In this document: positions 60,217 through 64,000 of the stretch, one piece after another
How the letters are laid out: the number at the start of each line of letters is the position of its first letter
How positions within the stretch are numbered: position 1 is the stretch's first letter
Source of the DNA: Aminivibrio pyruvatiphilus
GTDB lineage: Bacteria; Synergistota; Synergistia; Synergistales; Aminobacteriaceae
Reading direction: 5' to 3'
Assembly: GCF_004366815.1 (NCBI RefSeq)
Contig: NZ_SORI01000011.1
Location: 24,812-88,811, forward strand
Length of the DNA: 64,000 nt
Notes under the pieces: generated by a model
What the model saw: the letters and a program-made list of their open reading frames with translations, nothing else
Databases searched by the model: none
What the model was told of the DNA's origin: nothing
Program-made: the position numbers and the translations under genes

Positions 60217-60664
60217 GGATTTCTTCTGGTGTGCGGCCACACTCTGCGGTCTCGGCTTTTTCACCGCCATGCCGGGAACAGTGGGGTCGGTCGCAGCCTT
60301 TTTTGTTTTTGCCCTATACCCTATCCCCCTGGCGGGGCTTCTGGCTGTGGTTGTTCTTGGAGTATGGGCTTCTCACCAGTATTCCCTTAGGGAAGGAAAA
60401 ACAGACCCGGGAGAAGTCATAATCGATGAAGTCGCTGGTACCTGGATTGCCATGTACGGCCTGCCGTCCGGTTTTTTTCTCCCCGCGCTTTTCCTCTTCA
60501 GGATTTTTGACATCCTGAAACCTTTTCCGGTGAACGCGGCGGAAAAACTGCCCGGAGGATGGGGAATCATGGCCGATGATATTGTGGCCGGAATTCTGGT
60601 GAATATTATCCTCTCAGTCATCCGGTGGCTGTATTTCGGCGGAGGCTGGAGTTTCCTTTTCTGA
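60173..60664 (+). CDS. pgpA: Phosphatidylglycerophosphatase A
   Basis: A 163-residue membrane phosphatase that makes phosphatidylglycerol. Motifs: GLGFFTAMPGTVGSVAAF at the N-terminus, DPGEVIIDEVAGTWIAM, FRIFDILKPFPVNAAEKL and GIMADDIVAGI, all characteristic of PgpA. Four hydrophobic segments are present. ATG 60173 is 44 nt inside rimO; GGAGGTG lies 12 nt before it. It closes the lipid step of this otherwise ribosome- and wall-related run. Confidence 0.93.
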   Translation: MPLNTTFLRKLPGNKDFFWCAATLCGLGFFTAMPGTVGSVAAFFVFALYPIPLAGLLAVVVLGVWASHQYSLREGKTDPGEVIIDEVAGTWIAMYGLPSGFFLPALFLFRIFDILKPFPVNAAEKLPGGWGIMADDIVAGILVNIILSVIRWLYFGGGWSFLF

Positions 60665-60682
60665 CAGCAGGGAGGCATTCGG

Positions 60683-61897
60683 TTGAAGCATGCAGTACTG
60701 ATAGCCCTGGGTGACGAACTTCTCAGCGGCATCCGCCGCGAGGGCAACTGTTCATGGCTTGCCGGGCGACTGACCCGGGCAGGCTGGAGGGTTGACTGTA
60801 TGGAAATCCTCCCCGACGGAAAAGATTCCCTTCCAAAGTACCTGGAAAACCGGGTTGGAACAACCGATCTGCTGGTGCTTTCAGGCGGCCTTGGACCGAC
60901 TCATGACGACTGTACCCGCGAAGCCCTCTCTTCCTTTCTGAAGGTTCCCCTCGAAACGGCGGACGAAGCCTACGATAAAGTTATAGCACGATATCCCGCT
61001 GAAATGAGGCATTTATTGGAAAAATGCCGGGATACCCAGGGGACTGTGCCCCGGGGAACAAGGGCTGTACACAATCCCGAGGGGTCCGCTCTCGGAATCG
61101 CCTTCGAATTTTCCGGAACAAAAGTATTTGCCTTTCCTGGCGTCCCTTCCGAATATCGCGCCATGGCAGAACAGGAGTTGGCCTCGGAAATATCTCCCCT
61201 GACGAACGGGACAGCTTCCGTTCTGGTTGCAGGCTGGCCTGAAAGCCTGCTCAAGGACCGTATTGCACCCGTCATTTCCAGGCAGGAACTTCATATTTCC
61301 ATTCTTCCTTCACCCGGTCTCGTCGAAATTTTTTTACGGGGAAATCCTGCCGATGTCGTCCGTGGAGAAGATGATATCCGGCTGCTGGTGCCCGGGGACT
61401 GTCTTCCTTCGGGTGCGCGTTCCCTTGAAGAGGCGGTGATCAAGGGGGCGGCACAGAGGGGGCTCACTTCGGCATGCGCTGAATCCTGCACTGGAGGGCT
61501 TGTGGGAGCCGCTCTGACAACGGTTCCGGGAAGTTCGGCAGTTTTCTTCGGCAGCGCTGTGTGCTATAGTAACTCCGCGAAGAAAAGCATACTCTCAGTA
61601 AGTGAATCTACGCTGAATCACTTCGGTGCAGTCAGTTCCCAATGTGCTGCTGAAATGGCAGAAGGAGCGCTCCGTATTTTCGGAACGGATCTTGCTGTTT
61701 CGGTCACCGGAATCGCAGGCCCTGAAGGAGGTTCTGCCGGGAAGCCCGTCGGAACCGTCTGGTTCGGAATTGCCGGGAAGGGGAGGACGGAAGCGGTGAA
61801 AAGGCTGTTTCATGGCGACAGGGACGGAATCAGGAACAGGGCTTCCATGTTTGCTCTTTTATGCCTCTGGCGAAAAGTTTCGGAGCCTGAAAAATGA
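60683..61897 (+). CDS. cinA: CinA-like ADP-ribose pyrophosphatase / nicotinamide-nucleotide amidase
   Basis: A 404-residue protein with an N-terminal MoCF-like domain (ALGDELLSGIRREGN, LSGGLGPTHDDCTREALS) and a C-terminal CinA/PncC amidase domain (SACAESCTGGLVGAALT, VSVTGIAGPEGGSAGKPVG). The two halves correspond to ADP-ribose pyrophosphatase and NMN deamidase activities in the pyridine-nucleotide cycle. The start is TTG 60683 after GGGAGG. It ends 4 nt inside thpR (ATGA). cinA next to recA is a common bacterial pairing and supports the call. Confidence 0.94.
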   Translation: MKHAVLIALGDELLSGIRREGNCSWLAGRLTRAGWRVDCMEILPDGKDSLPKYLENRVGTTDLLVLSGGLGPTHDDCTREALSSFLKVPLETADEAYDKVIARYPAEMRHLLEKCRDTQGTVPRGTRAVHNPEGSALGIAFEFSGTKVFAFPGVPSEYRAMAEQELASEISPLTNGTASVLVAGWPESLLKDRIAPVISRQELHISILPSPGLVEIFLRGNPADVVRGEDDIRLLVPGDCLPSGARSLEEAVIKGAAQRGLTSACAESCTGGLVGAALTTVPGSSAVFFGSAVCYSNSAKKSILSVSESTLNHFGAVSSQCAAEMAEGALRIFGTDLAVSVTGIAGPEGGSAGKPVGTVWFGIAGKGRTEAVKRLFHGDRDGIRNRASMFALLCLWRKVSEPEK

Positions 61898-62457
61898 GCG
61901 GCGCGGTGGTTCGTTCCTTCGTCTGCATCCCCCTTCCCGAGGCGGTGAAACGGACCGTCGAGAAACAGACCGCTGTTACCTGCCGGGAATATCCCGGTCT
62001 GAAATGGGTTGGAAAGGAATTGTACCATATCACCCTGAAGTTTTGCGGGGAACACCCTGTTTCTGTTCTGGAGAAATTCAGAAAAAAAGCGGAATATTTC
62101 ATTTCTGTAAACAGGCCGGGTACAATCCGTCTCAGGCTTGGTGTGCCCGGAGCATTTCCAGGACTGGATCGGGCGCGCACTTTTTTCGTCGGTGTGGAAG
62201 GCGAAACCGGCAAGCTTGAACAACTGGCGTCTCTTGTTGAATCCGCGGCTTCCGCAGCGGGCATGGAGAAAGAAAGCAGACCTTTTCACCCTCATGTGAC
62301 CCTGGCACGAACAAGACGGCCGGAACGGCTGGAGCTTCCTTCGTTCACCATGGACAAGCCCGTCGAATGGGATGCGAAAACCATCCTCTGGCTGAAAAGC
62401 GAACTTCGTCCGTGGGGGGCTGAATATTCAACTCTGCAGGAATGGCCATTGTTGTAA
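61894..62457 (+). CDS. thpR: RNA 2',3'-cyclic phosphodiesterase (2H family)
   Basis: A 187-residue 2H phosphoesterase with the two HxT motifs YHITLKF (around residue 46) and HPHVTLAR (around residue 133). RSFVCIPLPEAVK at the start is typical of LigT/ThpR. It hydrolyses 2',3'-cyclic phosphates at RNA ends. It overlaps cinA by 4 nt and lies 53 nt before recA. Confidence 0.9.
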   Translation: MSGAVVRSFVCIPLPEAVKRTVEKQTAVTCREYPGLKWVGKELYHITLKFCGEHPVSVLEKFRKKAEYFISVNRPGTIRLRLGVPGAFPGLDRARTFFVGVEGETGKLEQLASLVESAASAAGMEKESRPFHPHVTLARTRRPERLELPSFTMDKPVEWDAKTILWLKSELRPWGAEYSTLQEWPLL

Positions 62458-62510
62458 TGTCTTCGCAGGGGAGTGGCCCGTACCCCAACAAGTGAAAGGA
62501 GTGGTTCTGT

Positions 62511-63632
62511 TTGGCAAAAAGGAAAAACCCCCAGACCCGGGAGGATGTTCTCGAACAAGCTATTGAAGACATCCGGGGCAAATTCGGAGAAGGCTCCATA
62601 ATGAGGCTCGGAGAATCCTTTAAATCAGCGGTGGAGGTCATTTCCACCGGAATCCTTCCCCTTGACGTTGCCCTTGGGATAGGGGGGCTCCCTAAGGGAA
62701 GAATAGTCGAAATCTTCGGACCGGAAGGCTCAGGGAAAACGACGGTCGCGCTCCATGCGGTCGCGGAGGCACAAAAGGCCGGAGGTATTGCCGCCTTCAT
62801 CGATGCCGAGCATGCCCTTGACCCCCGGCTGGCATCCACCCTCGGGGTAGATGTTCAGTCGCTGTACATTGCCCAGCCGGACAGCGGCGAGCAGGCGCTG
62901 TACGTCCTCGATACCCTTGTCAGGAGCAGCGCAGTGGATATCGTGGTCGTGGACTCCGTTGCCGCCCTTACCCCCCAGGCGGAAATCGACGGAAAAATAG
63001 GCGACAGCCAGGTTGGGCTCCAGGCGCGGCTCATGTCCTATGCCCTCCGGAGACTCACCTCGGCCATTTCCAAGAGCAACTGCGTCGTCGTCTTCATCAA
63101 CCAGTTGAGGGCGAAAATCAGCACCGGCTACAGCCAGGGCCCCCAGGAAACGACCACGGGAGGAAGGGCGCTGAAGTTTTACAGTTCCGTCCGGATTGAA
63201 GTCAAGCGGGGGAAGTCCATTACGAAAGGTGACGACACCATCGGCCACGAACTCTGGATGAAGGTCGTGAAAAACAAGCAGGCCCCCCCCTTCAAAACCG
63301 GACACTCCTCTCTCGTATACGGAAAAGGGATCCCCAGGGGCATGTCGATTGTGGATATGGCCATAGACTTTGACGTGATAAAGAGAAAAGGATCCTGGCT
63401 TGCCTACAAGGGTGAAACCCTCGCCCAGGGCAAGGAAGCCGTAGCCCAGTATATCGAGGAACACCCCGAGCTTATGAAGGAAATTGTTGAAGAGGTGCTT
63501 TCACTTGCAGCCAGCGGCCTCGACCTCGGCCTTCCTCCCAGTGAACCCGTTCTTTCCGGAGAGGAGGAGGACGAGGTGCCTACCCTCAATATCGAAGAAG
63601 GTATCCTCGACCTCGACGAAGAAGAAAAATAA
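62511..63632 (+). CDS. recA: Recombinase RecA
   Basis: A 373-residue DNA recombinase. Walker A is GPEGSGKTT, Walker B is VDIVVVDSVAAL, and the loops MSYALRRLTSAI (with the RecA L1/L2 region GYSQGPQETTTGGRAL) and FINQLRAKIS are present. An acidic C-terminal tail (EEEDEVPTLNIEEG, DLDEEEK) is present as usual. The start is TTG 62511 with AAAGGAGTGG upstream. No LexA box was recognised in the 53-nt gap before it. It ends the long plus-strand operon. Confidence 0.97.
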   Translation: MAKRKNPQTREDVLEQAIEDIRGKFGEGSIMRLGESFKSAVEVISTGILPLDVALGIGGLPKGRIVEIFGPEGSGKTTVALHAVAEAQKAGGIAAFIDAEHALDPRLASTLGVDVQSLYIAQPDSGEQALYVLDTLVRSSAVDIVVVDSVAALTPQAEIDGKIGDSQVGLQARLMSYALRRLTSAISKSNCVVVFINQLRAKISTGYSQGPQETTTGGRALKFYSSVRIEVKRGKSITKGDDTIGHELWMKVVKNKQAPPFKTGHSSLVYGKGIPRGMSIVDMAIDFDVIKRKGSWLAYKGETLAQGKEAVAQYIEEHPELMKEIVEEVLSLAASGLDLGLPPSEPVLSGEEEDEVPTLNIEEGILDLDEEEK

Positions 63633-63786
63633 ATTGGTGGTCTATTTTGATAAAATATGAAATATCCTGAGTGAAAAGCAATATTGTAAGGGGTGTCATT
63701 TACTATAAGCATTGAAACTTTTATTCGTTCTCCATATCGACCCATATGTAAGCATGCTGCGAGCCTGTGTTTCCCTTTGGAGAGCG

Positions 63787-63815
63787 TTGACAGTCTCCCG
63801 ATCCTCGAGTATTAT
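63787..63815 (+). promoter_or_regulatory. Strong promoter of the rRNA operon
   Basis: TTGACA (63787-63792), a 17-nt spacer and TATTAT (63810-63815): near-consensus sigma-70, about 90 nt before the 16S start, followed by a GC-rich discriminator. The 63633-63786 gap has no gene and is AT-rich; it may act as upstream activating sequence. Confidence 0.8.
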
Positions 63816-63907
63816 TCCTAGGCACTCTGGCGCTGGCCGAGTGAAAACAGCACCTTGACAGTTTTATAGGAGAAGGAAAGAGGTAAAAGAGCGAATCTTG
63901 AGCTCAT

Positions 63908-64000
63908 TATTTGAGAGTTTGATCCTGGCTCAGGACGAACGCTGGCGGCGTGCTTAACACATGCAAGTTGAACGGTATGACATGGAAGCTTGCTGAAGTG
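63908..64000 (+). rRNA. rrs: 16S ribosomal RNA, 5' end
   Basis: The window ends within the first ~93 nt of a 16S rRNA gene. The universal 5' sequence GAGAGTTTGATCCTGGCTCA begins at 63913, followed by GACGAACGCTGGCGGCGTGC and TTAACACATGCAAGT. The exact mature 5' end is uncertain by a few bases. The start GACGAACGCTGGCGGCGTG is compatible with Synergistota, but so short a piece cannot settle the taxon. Confidence 0.95.

Noticed and set aside
63855..63884. A second rRNA promoter at TTGACA 63855
   Set aside because: No -10 hexamer is found 16-18 nt downstream (the sequence there is AAGAGG); it may be chance or a processing feature.
1..64000. tRNA genes, CRISPR arrays, insertion sequences and prophage
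   Set aside because: No cloverleaf-like segment with a GTTCGAATCC-type arm, no spaced short repeats and no transposase or integrase motifs were seen. All intergenic gaps are under 300 nt.

Overview
The window is a gene-dense, GC-rich bacterial chromosome segment that ends in the first ~90 bases of a 16S rRNA gene. The gene content points to an anaerobic amino-acid- or peptide-fermenting bacterium, probably Synergistota. This rests on many PLP aminotransferases, two glutamate dehydrogenase paralogues, two C69 dipeptidases, an archaeal-type phosphoglycerate mutase, a bacterial Cdc48 and a likely selenoprotein. The taxon is inferred from gene content and the 16S start; no database was searched. 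No insertion sequence, phage, CRISPR array or tRNA was seen, and no stretch over 300 bases lacks a gene.

Layout. 1-3084: htpG (3' part), a DMT exporter and leucyl aminopeptidase. 3126-5888 (minus): mnmE and an aminotransferase. 6049-16366 (minus): a cell-envelope block of an M48 metallopeptidase, a TPR lipoprotein-like or secreted protein, and an ~8.6-kb surface-protein reading frame. That frame is cut by one in-frame TAG and by one -1 frameshift at an A8 run, and it contains five 240-bp tandem repeats. 16490-24187 (plus): a threonine-synthase-like enzyme, an HDOD / hybrid histidine kinase / GGDEF signalling set, and a lytic transglycosylase. 24234-27720 (minus): Cdc48-type ATPase and an aminotransferase. 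27858-34263 (plus): apgM, a YhaM-like HD nuclease, an RluC/D pseudouridine synthase, a small predicted selenoprotein with a SECIS-like hairpin, and two GDHs.

34313-45787 (minus): a peptide/amino-acid sensing and uptake region. It holds an AstE-like hydrolase, a 56-residue membrane protein, an ion-transporter-superfamily permease, a secreted DUF6305-like protein, two C69 dipeptidases, a CitA/DcuS-like sensor kinase with a periplasmic solute-binding domain, its CitB-type regulator, and a stand-alone PEP/pyruvate-binding-domain protein. 45824-49456: asnS, a degenerate CbiA-like protein and a HAD phosphatase. 49532-53233: a MocR regulator lacking the PLP lysine, a GntR/FCD regulator and a DegT aminotransferase. 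53346-63632: a long overlapping housekeeping operon (yugP-like, DUF6391, rsmB, a kinase-less PASTA protein, rpe, rodZ-like, rimO, pgpA, cinA, thpR, recA). The rRNA operon promoter and the 16S start follow.

The most notable observations are the predicted selenoprotein at 31093-31419, the split giant repeat protein, the two enzyme-fold proteins that have lost their signature residues (MocR Lys to Gln; CbiA without P-loop or nucleophile), and the dipeptidase / sensor / transporter cluster.
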